Shown one piece after another: positions 16,774-24,680 of a stretch of DNA of 64,000 nucleotides (position 1 is its first letter; every line of letters begins with the position of its first letter). Origin of the DNA: Bin87 sp965203855 (lineage in GTDB: Bacteria > Chloroflexota > Dehalococcoidia > Lucifugimonadales > UBA3495); contig CBDBDN010000005.1 of assembly GCA_965203855.1 (NCBI GenBank), positions 1,116,001-1,180,000 of the forward strand, in the 5' to 3' direction. The translations under genes were made by a program, and so were the position numbers. The notes beneath the pieces were generated by a model. That model did no database searches. It saw only the letters and a list, made by a program, of their open reading frames with translations, and was not told the DNA's origin.

Positions 16774-17901
16774 ATGCCCCGCGCCGCTTTTGTTTATGAT
16801 GATGCGATGAGCCAGCACGTGCTGCGCTCCGACCATCCGATGCGCCCTATCCGATTGCGCCATACTTATGAACTGCTGGACGCTTATGGGGCTTTTGACG
16901 GCGCCGACTCGCTGCTGGCGGCGCCGGCGTTGGCGGACGAAAACGCGGTGGGCGCTTTTCACGCGCGCGACTACATCGCCGCCGTGCGTACTTTCAGCCT
17001 GGGCTTGACCGGCGCACAGCCGCAGCGGTTCGGATTTGCCCAAGGCGGGGACAATCCGACTTATCCCGGTATGTACGAGGCGGCGCTGTTGAGCGCCGGG
17101 GCGACGCTGACCGCCGCGCGCCTGGTAGCGGACGGCGAAGCGGATGCGGCGTTCAATATCAGCGGCGGGCTGCATCATGCGGCGGCGCGCCACGCCAGCG
17201 GGTTCTGCGTGTTCAACGATCCGGTTATCGCCATCAAATACCTGCTGGGGCGCGGGCGGCGCGTGGCCTATGTGGACATTGACGCGCATCACGGCGACGG
17301 CGTGCAGGATGCATTCTATGACGACCCGCGCGTCCTTACTGTATCGGTTCACGAATCGGGGCGTTACTTGTTTCCCGGCACGGGGTTTGCCGGCGAAACC
17401 GGGACGGGCGCCGGCGCCGGCTATGCCGTCAACCTGCCGCTGTATCCCTATACCGATGACGAGATTTACCTGGAGGCGTTTGAGGCGATTGTGCCGCCGC
17501 TGATAAACGCTTTCAACCCCGACATCCTGCTGACGCAGCTGGGCATTGACTCTTACCACACTGATCCGCTGACGCATCTGCAAGTTACCAGCCGGGGGTT
17601 TATCGCCGCGGTAACCCGACTGGGCGGGCTGGGCTATCCCTGGCTGGCGACGGGCGGCGGCGGGTACGACATCGGGGCGGTGGCCCGCTGCTGGACGCTG
17701 GCTTACGGCGTAATGTGCGGCGCCGAGTGGCCCGACCGTATTCCCGCGCCGGCTATTGAACGGCTGGGCCGCGCCACGCTGCGGGATACGGAGATTCCCG
17801 ACATACCGGCGCACATCCGCGCGGATGCCCGGGCGCTGGCAGCGGAAAGCGTAGCGGCGATTAAGGATGCGGTGTTTCCGGCGCACGGGCTGCGGGCGTG
17901 A
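16774..17901 (+). CDS. AcuC-like histone deacetylase family hydrolase
   Basis: Members remove acyl groups from lysine or polyamines with a zinc ion; in bacteria AcuC regulates acetyl-CoA synthetase. The 375-residue protein shows ISGGLHHAAARHASGFCVFN, the zinc-binding and charge-relay region VDIDAHHGDGVQDAF, and LTQLGIDSYHTDPLTHL with the second zinc aspartate. I used the ATG at 16774, preceded by ggagg, because the family N-terminus (AFVYDDAMSQHVL) begins there. No acetyl-CoA synthetase gene is nearby. Confidence 0.9.
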   Translation: MPRAAFVYDDAMSQHVLRSDHPMRPIRLRHTYELLDAYGAFDGADSLLAAPALADENAVGAFHARDYIAAVRTFSLGLTGAQPQRFGFAQGGDNPTYPGMYEAALLSAGATLTAARLVADGEADAAFNISGGLHHAAARHASGFCVFNDPVIAIKYLLGRGRRVAYVDIDAHHGDGVQDAFYDDPRVLTVSVHESGRYLFPGTGFAGETGTGAGAGYAVNLPLYPYTDDEIYLEAFEAIVPPLINAFNPDILLTQLGIDSYHTDPLTHLQVTSRGFIAAVTRLGGLGYPWLATGGGGYDIGAVARCWTLAYGVMCGAEWPDRIPAPAIERLGRATLRDTEIPDIPAHIRADARALAAESVAAIKDAVFPAHGLRA

Positions 17902-17915
17902 TGACGGCGGCGGGT

Positions 17916-17924
17916 AGTGTACAA
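17916..17924 (+). promoter_or_regulatory. Extended -10 ahead of the EcoRI-like system
   Basis: TGTACAAT with an upstream G/T context forms an extended -10; no clear -35 is seen. The methyltransferase start follows about 38 bases later. Confidence 0.35.
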
Positions 17925-17961
17925 TCTACCGCCGGCGCCGGGACGGCGTCGGGATTGCCTC

Positions 17962-19209
17962 ATGACTCGCCTCACGCATCGCAGCATTGACCAGGCCCCG
18001 ATTGCTAACCGCCATACGGATACGGCGGTCGGCGATGGGCAGATGATGCTGCACTGGAATGGCGGCGGCCCGTTGGCCGATGCGCCATCGCCATCGGAGT
18101 CGACGCCGGCATCCGAAAATCCCGATTACCTGTCGCGGCAGCTGATTACTTATATTGGCAACAAGCGCGCGCTGCTCGGCCAAATCGGGGATGCCGTGCA
18201 GCAGGTCAAGCGGCGGCTGGGTAAAAACCGCCTGCGGATATTGGACGCTTTCAGCGGTTCCGGGGTGGTATCCCGGTATATGAAAGCCCATGCATCGCTG
18301 CTGGTTAGCAACGATATTGAGGATTATGCCGCCGTCATCAACCGCTGCTATCTGCGGAACCGCAGCGCGGTGGATTTGGCCCGCATCGCCCGGATTGTGG
18401 CCGATTTGAACGAGCGCGTTGAGCAAGCGGCGTTTCCCAAGGGCTTTATCGAGGAAATGTACGCTCCGAATGATGAGTCAAACATTACGGCGTATGACCG
18501 GGTGTTTTATACGGTCAGCAACGCCCGCCGGCTGGACAATTACCGCCGGCTGATTGACGATGCGCCATTGGATGTACACGATATGCTGCTGGCGTCGCTG
18601 CTCAACAAGGCGTCGGTGCACGCCAACAATGCGGGCGTATTCAAGGGTTTTTACAAGAACCGGCATACCGGAGTCGGGCAATATGGCGGCACATCATCCG
18701 ATGCGCTGCGCCGCATCAGGGGCAAGATTGAGCTGGAACCGCCGGTATTGAGCCGCTTTGAGTGCGACTATTCCGTATGCCAGCAGGACGCCAACGCACT
18801 GGCGCGGCAGTTGACCGACCTGGATTTGGCATATATTGACCCGCCGTACAACCAGCATCCCTATGGATCCAACTACTTTATGCTGAACCTGCTGCTGCAT
18901 TACCGGCGTCCGTCCGGCATCAGCCGGGTATCGGGCATACCGAAAGACTGGCAGCGTTCCGGCTACAATGTGCGTTCCAAATCGCTGCCGCTGATGCAGG
19001 ATTTGCTGACGGCGCTGGACGCCCGGTTTCTGCTGGTATCGTTCAACAACGAGGGGTTCATCAAGCCGGATGCGATGCGGGCAATGCTGGAGCAGATTGG
19101 CAAAGTGGACGCGCTGGAAATCAGGTACAACACTTATCGGGGGAGCCGCAACTTGCGGGGGCGTTCAATACACGTAACCGAGCAGCTGTTCCTGGTTGAA
19201 AAGAGGTGA
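17962..19209 (+). CDS. N6-adenine DNA methyltransferase (DPPY) of an EcoRI-like system
   Basis: The 415-residue protein has the SAM motif ILDAFSGSGVVSRYM near residue 94 and the catalytic IDPPYNQHPYGSNYFML near residue 292, the order expected for D12/alpha-type adenine methyltransferases. The helical region between them is the likely target-recognition domain. I used the ATG at 17962; an in-frame GTG at 17917 overlaps the promoter. It ends at the start of an EcoRI-family nuclease gene, so it is expected to protect the same site, probably the central adenine of GAATTC. It does not look like M.EcoRI itself, which uses NPPF. Confidence 0.85.
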   Translation: MTRLTHRSIDQAPIANRHTDTAVGDGQMMLHWNGGGPLADAPSPSESTPASENPDYLSRQLITYIGNKRALLGQIGDAVQQVKRRLGKNRLRILDAFSGSGVVSRYMKAHASLLVSNDIEDYAAVINRCYLRNRSAVDLARIARIVADLNERVEQAAFPKGFIEEMYAPNDESNITAYDRVFYTVSNARRLDNYRRLIDDAPLDVHDMLLASLLNKASVHANNAGVFKGFYKNRHTGVGQYGGTSSDALRRIRGKIELEPPVLSRFECDYSVCQQDANALARQLTDLDLAYIDPPYNQHPYGSNYFMLNLLLHYRRPSGISRVSGIPKDWQRSGYNVRSKSLPLMQDLLTALDARFLLVSFNNEGFIKPDAMRAMLEQIGKVDALEIRYNTYRGSRNLRGRSIHVTEQLFLVEKR

Positions 19210-19214
19210 TGAAT

Positions 19215-19919
19215 ATGGCAGACCGCGACCAACTTCGGCGCCAACGCGCCGGCACCGTAATTAACACTACTTCCAAAAAGCAGGAAACCAATTTGATCCA
19301 AGCATTGAATCTGGTAGCCGCAGACCTGGATGCAAAGTTCCCGGGCGTAAGCTTTACCCATGAAAAGTCATGGCCGCTCAATGAAATTGTCGGAGAGCTC
19401 CGGCAAACCTACCCGGATGTGGATTTTCACTACCACCTGGAGCGGAGCAACATACTGCCCGATGGCGGTTTTCTTTACATTGAAAGCCGCGTGGAATCCA
19501 GGCTGCGGTATCCGGTCCTAATCTCCGAAGTGAAAAACCAAGGGACTAACGACGCACGTGAACGGGAGGGATTGCCCCGTCAAGGGCGTGGCAACGCCAT
19601 TGAACGCTTGGGCAAAAACCTGATTGGCCTGCGGACTGCGCTGCTGCGGGAAAGCATTTTCCCGTTTGTCTGTTTCGGCTACGGCTGCGACTTTGAGGAT
19701 GGGTCGTCCATTTTGGACCGGGTGTCCACAATGGCGATGTTCGGCCAATTGAACCGAACCTATCTCCATAACTTGGAAGGCGGCAAATTCAACCGGGGCA
19801 GTTTTTATTTCCGGGCGGAACCGTGGTCCGTCGCCGAGATGCATTCGGTTATGGCGAACATTGCCGAGCGGTCGGTGCAGTACTATTTTTCCAAATACGA
19901 CGAAAGCCACTTTCGGTAA
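19215..19919 (+). CDS. EcoRI-family type II restriction endonuclease
   Basis: The 234-residue protein matches EcoRI around its active site: LPDGG (catalytic aspartate, residue 83), ISEVKNQG (glutamate 105 and lysine 107, cf. EAKHQG in EcoRI) and GNAIERLGKN (126-135). The GNAIER segment in EcoRI contacts the bases of GAATTC. LRESIFPFVCFGYGCDF then follows, as in EcoRI. The start at 19215 is chosen because agagg lies eight bases upstream; GTG 19206 and ATG 19209 are alternatives. It is shorter than EcoRI (277 residues). Recognition of GAATTC is a prediction from the conserved motif. Confidence 0.85.
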   Translation: MADRDQLRRQRAGTVINTTSKKQETNLIQALNLVAADLDAKFPGVSFTHEKSWPLNEIVGELRQTYPDVDFHYHLERSNILPDGGFLYIESRVESRLRYPVLISEVKNQGTNDAREREGLPRQGRGNAIERLGKNLIGLRTALLRESIFPFVCFGYGCDFEDGSSILDRVSTMAMFGQLNRTYLHNLEGGKFNRGSFYFRAEPWSVAEMHSVMANIAERSVQYYFSKYDESHFR

Positions 19920-19949
19920 GTACCCGGCGGCCGGCAGTACCCGCTTTGC

Positions 19950-20534
19950 GGGCTGCGGGCGTAGCCATGGCGAGCCGGGAGGGCAATGCCGAAGTGCGCC
20001 GCCAGATCCGGCGCCGGGCCGGCTTTGCTGCTGCCCGCGTTTGGGGATATAAAAATAGACGCCCCTTGCGGGACGTCGGGCCAGCGGCGTCACCCGCTGG
20101 GGGGGTGAATACAATGTACACGGACGCCGCCGGTATGTCAACCAGGTTAACCCATAATCCGCGCATTGCCAACGCTGCCGGCCCGCCGCCGGAGCGGGTA
20201 GCAGCCTATGTTGACGGCCTGAATCTGTACTACGGCTTGAAGTCCGCCGGCTGGCGGCGCTACTACTGGCTTGACTTGCGGCAGCTGGTGGAGAAATTCC
20301 TGCGCCCGAACCAACGCCTGGCGGTCGTCCGTTATTTCACCGCCGCATTTTTGCCCGACCCGTATGACCCGCAGCGTCATATCCGACAGGATACTTACCT
20401 ACAGGCATTGGCAACGCTCCCGGATCTGCATATTCAATACGGACAACATTTGCCCAAGTCCAGCAATAGCGCTAGATACGGTGCGCGGGCTGCTCTAGCA
20501 TTATGGGCTGCGGGCGTAGCCTTGGCGGGCCGGG
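19950..20534. repeat. 30-bp direct repeats flanking the broken NYN gene
   Basis: GGGCTGCGGGCGTAGCC followed by a similar tail occurs at 19950-19979 and 20505-20534, agreeing at 28 of 30 bases, 555 bases apart. The left copy is 31 bases after the EcoRI-like gene; the right copy lies in the last codons of trmI. Confidence 0.75.
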
Positions 20535-20722
20535 GGTTGGCAGCGGACTGCGGTAGTGATGAAGCCGCTGTGGGCTACCATGCGATGGGCAGGGCGGACG
20601 CTGCGGCGGGTTACATTCCAGCCGCGCAGCAGCGTCTCGGCGGTTTCCACGCGGGCGAAACTGTCGTGGTCGTTCAGGGCCAGCGCCAGCTCTTGCACTT
20701 GCAGGATGGTGGGCAGGAATGA
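20114..20722 (+). pseudogene. Truncated NYN/PIN-like domain protein
   Basis: From ATG 20114 the frame reads into a clear NYN-domain beginning: VAAYVDGLNLYYGLK, then YWLDLRQLVEKFL and VVRYFTA, as in LabA-like nucleases. Homology stops at about 20470 (near HIQYGQHLPK), before the region that should supply the later catalytic aspartates. The remaining frame is antisense to trmI and reads as unrelated low-complexity sequence. The break is close to the right 30-bp direct repeat, so a deletion or rearrangement probably removed the 3' half. Confidence 0.65.
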
Positions 20723-21457
20723 CAGCAGGATGCCGCCGGTAAGCAGGGCGTTGGCGGCGGCGTCCAGGGCGCGCCACGGTTCGGGCAGATCCAGGATTAC
20801 TCGGTCAACAGCGGTTGCGGCGATGCCGTCAAAGATGCTGCCCTCGATTACTTCCAAGTTGGCGGTATCCGGGATTACCGACTGCACATTGGCCATGGCT
20901 TTGGGGATGGCGTCGGGGTTGATTTCGTAGGAATGGACGCGTCCGGTGGGGCCGACGGCGCGGAGCAGGGCGGCGGTCAGCGCGCCGGAGCCGAACCCGG
21001 CCTCTACTACGACGGCGCCGGGAAACAGGTCGGCCATTGACACGATGTTGCCCAGGTCTTTGGCGTAGATGACTTGGGGGCCGCGGGGCATCAGGCGCAC
21101 ATAGTCGCCCAGCGTGGGCCGGATGCCCAGCAGGATATGTCCCCGATTGGTGGAGTACCAGCCGCCAACGGGCTGGCCGATAACGGCGTCGCCGGGCAGC
21201 TCGCCGAGGTGGCAGTGAAAGCTGCGGCCGGCGGCCAGGGTATGCTGGTAGGAACGGCCTTTGCGGTCAATAAACAGCACGAGGTCGCCGGCGGCGAACC
21301 GGCTGCGGTCGGCAACGGCTGCGGCGTTATCGGCATCGCTGTCGCTGTCGTTAGCGCTGTTGGCGGCGGCGTTGGCGTCGGGGCCGAGTTCGGCGGCGGC
21401 GGCGGAATGGCTGTTGGGGTTGGGGAGTCCGTCAGGCATAAGGGCGGCGTCCGGCAT
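20501..21457 (-). CDS. trmI: tRNA (adenine-58 N1) methyltransferase
   Basis: TrmI methylates A58 in the T-loop of tRNA. The 318-residue protein has an N-terminal low-complexity stretch of about 40 residues (alanine, asparagine, aspartate), then GDLVLFIDRKGRSY, RGPQVIYAKDLGNIV, the SAM motif VVEAGFGSGALTAALLR, SYEINPD, and the catalytic region VILDLPEPWRALD. The last residues come from the 30-bp direct repeat, so its C-terminus has been altered. It diverges from the DUF2203 gene with only 32 bases between starts. Confidence 0.92.
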   Translation of the reverse strand: MPDAALMPDGLPNPNSHSAAAAELGPDANAAANSANDSDSDADNAAAVADRSRFAAGDLVLFIDRKGRSYQHTLAAGRSFHCHLGELPGDAVIGQPVGGWYSTNRGHILLGIRPTLGDYVRLMPRGPQVIYAKDLGNIVSMADLFPGAVVVEAGFGSGALTAALLRAVGPTGRVHSYEINPDAIPKAMANVQSVIPDTANLEVIEGSIFDGIAATAVDRVILDLPEPWRALDAAANALLTGGILLSFLPTILQVQELALALNDHDSFARVETAETLLRGWNVTRRSVRPAHRMVAHSGFITTAVRCQPPARQGYARSP

Positions 21458-21473
21458 CAAGGATAGGGATAGT

Positions 21474-21481
21474 GTATTATA
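21474..21481. promoter_or_regulatory. Overlapping divergent -10 elements
   Basis: TATTAT (21474-21479) on the plus strand and TATAAT (21476-21481) on the minus strand overlap. Both would start transcription only about 0-15 bases ahead of the DUF2203 and trmI start codons, suggesting leaderless or nearly leaderless mRNAs. Confidence 0.4.
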
Positions 21482-21489
21482 CCCGCATT

Positions 21490-21888
21490 ATGGCGGAACG
21501 GCTTTTCAATTTGGACGAGGCCAACGCGCTGGTGCCGTGGCTGGAACAGCGATTTGCGGCGATGCAGCCGCTGCGGGCGGAGCTGGTAGAACAGCAGGAA
21601 CGGCTGCTGGAACTGCTGGGGCGGCGGCGCAGCAACGGGCATTCCAGTAGCGAGGCGGAGATTGCGGAGGCGGAGAACGGCGTAGCGCGTCTGACCGGCC
21701 GGCTGCAAGAGGCGGTGGGGGAGATTATGGATGCGGGGATTTTGGTGCGGGACATTGGGCGGGGGCTGGTGGATTTTCCGGCGCTGCGGGATGGGGATAT
21801 GGTATATCTCTGCTGGCAACGGGGCGAGGCGGCAGTGGAATGGTGGCATCCGACGGATACGGGGTTCGGGGGACGGCGGCGGCTGTAG
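21490..21888 (+). CDS. DUF2203 family protein
   Basis: The 132-residue protein starts MAERLFNLDEANALVPWLEQ and ends with the DUF2203 signature: GILVRDIGRGLVDFPAL, then MVYLCWQRGE and WWHPTDTGFGGR. A helical hairpin fills the middle. The family is of unknown function and is common in Chloroflexota, actinobacteria and Deinococcus relatives. The start at 21490 is chosen by homology; an in-frame upstream GTG at 21472 overlaps the promoter. Confidence 0.85.
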   Translation: MAERLFNLDEANALVPWLEQRFAAMQPLRAELVEQQERLLELLGRRRSNGHSSSEAEIAEAENGVARLTGRLQEAVGEIMDAGILVRDIGRGLVDFPALRDGDMVYLCWQRGEAAVEWWHPTDTGFGGRRRL

Positions 21889-21932
21889 TGGCAAGCGTCG
21901 GGCGGGCGGCGGGCGCGGCGCAATGCTAGGTT

Positions 21933-22400
21933 TGGGGCGTAAAGTTGCATTAGCGGCGGCTGAATGCAACGATCGTTGCATTCGGATTGGCGCAATGTAA
22001 GGAAAACCGCTAAAAGTTGCGTTGGCCGGCGGGCAATGCAAGGATCGTTGCATTCGGATGGCTGTAATGTAAGGAAAACCGCTAAAAGTTGCGTTAGCCG
22101 GCTGGCAATGTAAGGATCCTTACATTCGGATGGCTGTAATGCAAGGAAAACCGCTAAAAGTTGCGTTAGCCGGCGGGGAATGCAAGGATCGTTGCATTCG
22201 GATGGCTGTAATGTAAGGAAAACCGCTAAAAGTTGCGTTAGCCGGCTGGCAATGTAAGGATCGTTGCATTTGAATGGCTGTAACGCAAGGAAAACCGCTA
22301 AAAGTTGCGTTAGCCGGCTTGAAATGTAAAGATCCTTGCATTAGGATGGCTGTAATGCAAGGAAATGGCAAAAACCTTGCGTTGTCCAATTTTCTCCGGG
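21933..22400. repeat. 72-bp tandem array with a palindrome in every unit
   Basis: The word aaagttgc recurs at 21941, 22013, 22085, 22157, 22229 and 22301, an exact 72-base period over about six units, with a degenerate seventh near 22373. Every unit contains a palindromic core: TGCAACGATCGTTGCA at the left end, TGTAAGGATCCTTACA in the third unit, and imperfect mixtures in the others. The core always centres on GATC. Between the cores lies a conserved aaggaaaaccgctaaaagtt segment. The array fills the space between the DUF2203 gene and the Fic gene. Confidence 0.9.
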
Positions 22401-22424
22401 TGCGTAGCAAAGCAGGTGGCAGCG

Positions 22425-23600
22425 ATGCGAGAGAGCGATTTTACCGATGGCAGCCCCGGACGGTTGGTGCCGGCCGATACGCTGGATGGAAAATACTGGC
22501 CGGCGTTTGTGCCTAATCCGTTGCCGCCGGCTATTGAGTGGAATTCGGAGTTGGTGACTCTGCTGTCCAATGCAGATTGGGCGTTGAGCCGGCTGGATGG
22601 CAGAGGCGCCGATTTGCCGGATCCGAACCTGCTGATTGGCCCGATGTCGGCACGAGAGGCGGTAGCGTCAACCAGGATCGAAGGCGGGTTGTCGGACATC
22701 GTGGGATTGTATCAATACCAGATTACTGATATTGACGATGAAAGGCACTACGCCGAGGAAGTAGATAATCACATCAAGGCTTTGCGGTTCGGTTTGGCAA
22801 GAATGGCAGAGCTGCCGGTCAGCCTGCGGTTGATACGCGAAATGCACCAGGTGCTGATGTCCGGGGCCCGGGGACAGAACCGGCGGCCGGGCGAGTTTCG
22901 CAATGTGCAAGCTATCATCAGCGGTCCGATCGGGGGCATCCAAAATGCGCGGTATGTGCCGCCCCCGCACGGCGAAATGATGCCGGCGCTCTATGAACTG
23001 GAACGCTTTCTGCATACTAAATCCGACTTGCCGCTACTGGTGCGACTGGCGCTGATTCACTATCAGTTTGAGGCGATACATCCTTTTGAGGACGGCAACG
23101 GGCGGACGGGGCGGCTGCTGCTGACTTTGCTGCTTTGTTCTCGCAACTACCTGGCCCATCCCTGGCTGTGCCTTAGCGATTACCTGGACGCCAATCGTGA
23201 GGTTTATGTGGACTTGCTGCTGGCGGTCAGCCTCAATGGAGACTGGGAACAGTGGATACGGTTTTTTCTGCGCGCAGTTGTGGCGGTGGCCACTGACGCT
23301 TTTGACCGGGTGGAAAAGCTGTTGCACATTCGGAGTGAACACCAGAATCGGATGCGGCATCACAGAGCAGCGGGCTCGGCGTTCCAGCTGATTGATGCGC
23401 TGTTTGAACTGCCTTACATCACGGCGGGGCGGGTTGGCAGCGTTCTGGGAGTATCGCACACAGCGGCGCAAGGCTACATTAGCCGTATGGTTGATGCTGG
23501 CGTCTTGTCGCAAGTGGCCGGCAGCTCTCGTCCGCGGCTGTATGTGGCGCAGGGGATTTTGGATGTTATTGCGGCGGAGGCGGATTTGGGGGGGTTGTGA
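22425..23600 (+). CDS. Fic-domain protein with N-terminal inhibitory helix and C-terminal winged helix
   Basis: Fic enzymes transfer AMP or other nucleotide groups to protein side chains. The catalytic loop HPFEDGNGRTGRLL is complete. The inhibitory motif (S/T)xxxE(G/N) is found as STRIEGG near residue 80, so this is the self-inhibited class. After the Fic core comes a C-terminal helix-turn-helix region (ITAGRVGSVLGVSHTAAQGYISRMVDAGVL), as in the many Fic-wHTH proteins of unknown target. The start at 22425 gives 391 residues; ATG 22365 would extend into the tandem array. No antitoxin gene is adjacent. Confidence 0.9.
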   Translation: MRESDFTDGSPGRLVPADTLDGKYWPAFVPNPLPPAIEWNSELVTLLSNADWALSRLDGRGADLPDPNLLIGPMSAREAVASTRIEGGLSDIVGLYQYQITDIDDERHYAEEVDNHIKALRFGLARMAELPVSLRLIREMHQVLMSGARGQNRRPGEFRNVQAIISGPIGGIQNARYVPPPHGEMMPALYELERFLHTKSDLPLLVRLALIHYQFEAIHPFEDGNGRTGRLLLTLLLCSRNYLAHPWLCLSDYLDANREVYVDLLLAVSLNGDWEQWIRFFLRAVVAVATDAFDRVEKLLHIRSEHQNRMRHHRAAGSAFQLIDALFELPYITAGRVGSVLGVSHTAAQGYISRMVDAGVLSQVAGSSRPRLYVAQGILDVIAAEADLGGL

Positions 23601-24327
23601 TTTGGGTTAGGGCGGCGCGGATTTCGTCGGCGTGGACGGCGTAGAAGGTGCCGACGACTGTGCCGCCGGCCTCGGAGCGGCGGGCGGCGGCGCGTACCAT
23701 GCCGACTACCTGGCCGGCGCGGTTGAGGACGGGGCCGCCGCTGTCGCCGGGGTCAATGGCGGCGTCCATTTCCAGGTTGCGGCCGTAGCTGTCGGGGCCG
23801 AAGTTGGTAATTTGCGACAGGATGCCGGCGTTGGCTTTGGGGGAACCGACGGCGCCTTCGCGTTTGACGCCGCTGCCGGAGTAGCCGAGGGCCAGCAGGT
23901 CGCGGGCGATGTCGTCAATAGTGGCATCGCCGAGGGGCAGGGGTACGGCGGCGGGAGAGAGCGGGGCGGCGGCGGCATCGTAGCGGAGCAGGGCGACGTC
24001 GCGGCGTTCATCCAGGCCGGCGACGACGGCGACGAAAGTAGGGGCGGCCGCCTGGCGGACGATGACTTGCCGGCGTCCGGCGACGACGTGGGCGGCGGTT
24101 ACGATGCTGCCGGGTTCCAGGAGCCAGCCGGCGCCGTGATGCCCGTCAGTGGGGTCAATGTAGAACACCGAGGGGGACGCTTGCCGATAGAGGGCGCTCA
24201 AATCGGAGGGCGTTGCGTCGGCTAGGGCGGCGCTTACCGCTTGTTGGATGCGGGCGTCCAGTTGGGCATCGGTAGGGGCGCAGGCGATGACGGCGAGTAG
24301 GGTGAACGCCGCCATTAGAGTACGCAT
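23566..24327 (-). CDS. Trypsin-like serine protease lipoprotein
   Basis: The 253-residue protein starts MRTLMAAFTLLAVIACAP, a signal with lipobox VIAC, so it is lipid-anchored outside the membrane. The catalytic triad is visible as TAAHVV, RRDVALLRY and IDPGDSGGPVL. There is no PDZ domain, unlike DegP, and the body is short. It overlaps the end of the Fic gene by 35 bases on the opposite strand. It may be a quality-control or surface protease. Confidence 0.85.
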   Translation of the reverse strand: MRTLMAAFTLLAVIACAPTDAQLDARIQQAVSAALADATPSDLSALYRQASPSVFYIDPTDGHHGAGWLLEPGSIVTAAHVVAGRRQVIVRQAAAPTFVAVVAGLDERRDVALLRYDAAAAPLSPAAVPLPLGDATIDDIARDLLALGYSGSGVKREGAVGSPKANAGILSQITNFGPDSYGRNLEMDAAIDPGDSGGPVLNRAGQVVGMVRAAARRSEAGGTVVGTFYAVHADEIRAALTQITTPPNPPPPQ

Positions 24328-24448
24328 CCCGGACGGGATTGGATTCGGTCGGTGTTTCACCTTGATGACGGACGGCGGCCGGCGCCGATGGACGGGACAG
24401 GCGGGATTTCGGGGCGATGGCGTGGATGGAGGGGATACAAGGGATGTA

Positions 24449-24680
24449 TCAGATGAAGCGGGCTTGCTGGCGGGGGGCGTCGGCGATGGACGGGATTTCG
24501 GGGGGATGGCATGGATGGAGGGGATGTAAGGGATAGATCCGGGATCTATCACGGGATACAGCATCAGATGAAACGGGCTTGCTGGCGGGGGGCGTCGGCG
24601 ATGGACGGGGTTTCGGAGGGATGGCATGGATGGAGGGGATGTAAGGGATAGATCCGGGATCTATCCCGTGATATAGCATC
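24449..24680. repeat. 115-bp tandem repeat copying the end of the aldehyde dehydrogenase gene
   Basis: The terminal coding segment of the dehydrogenase (reverse reading DAPRQQARFI and stop) recurs downstream with stop codons at 24679, 24564 and 24449, a 115-base period. Between them lie palindromes such as GGGATAGATC...GATCTATCCC (24645-24667), which could act as terminators. The copies differ at only a few positions. Confidence 0.85.

Noticed and set aside
21933..22400. Possible CRISPR array
   Set aside because: The 72-base units are contiguous with no unique spacers between repeats, and no cas genes are near.
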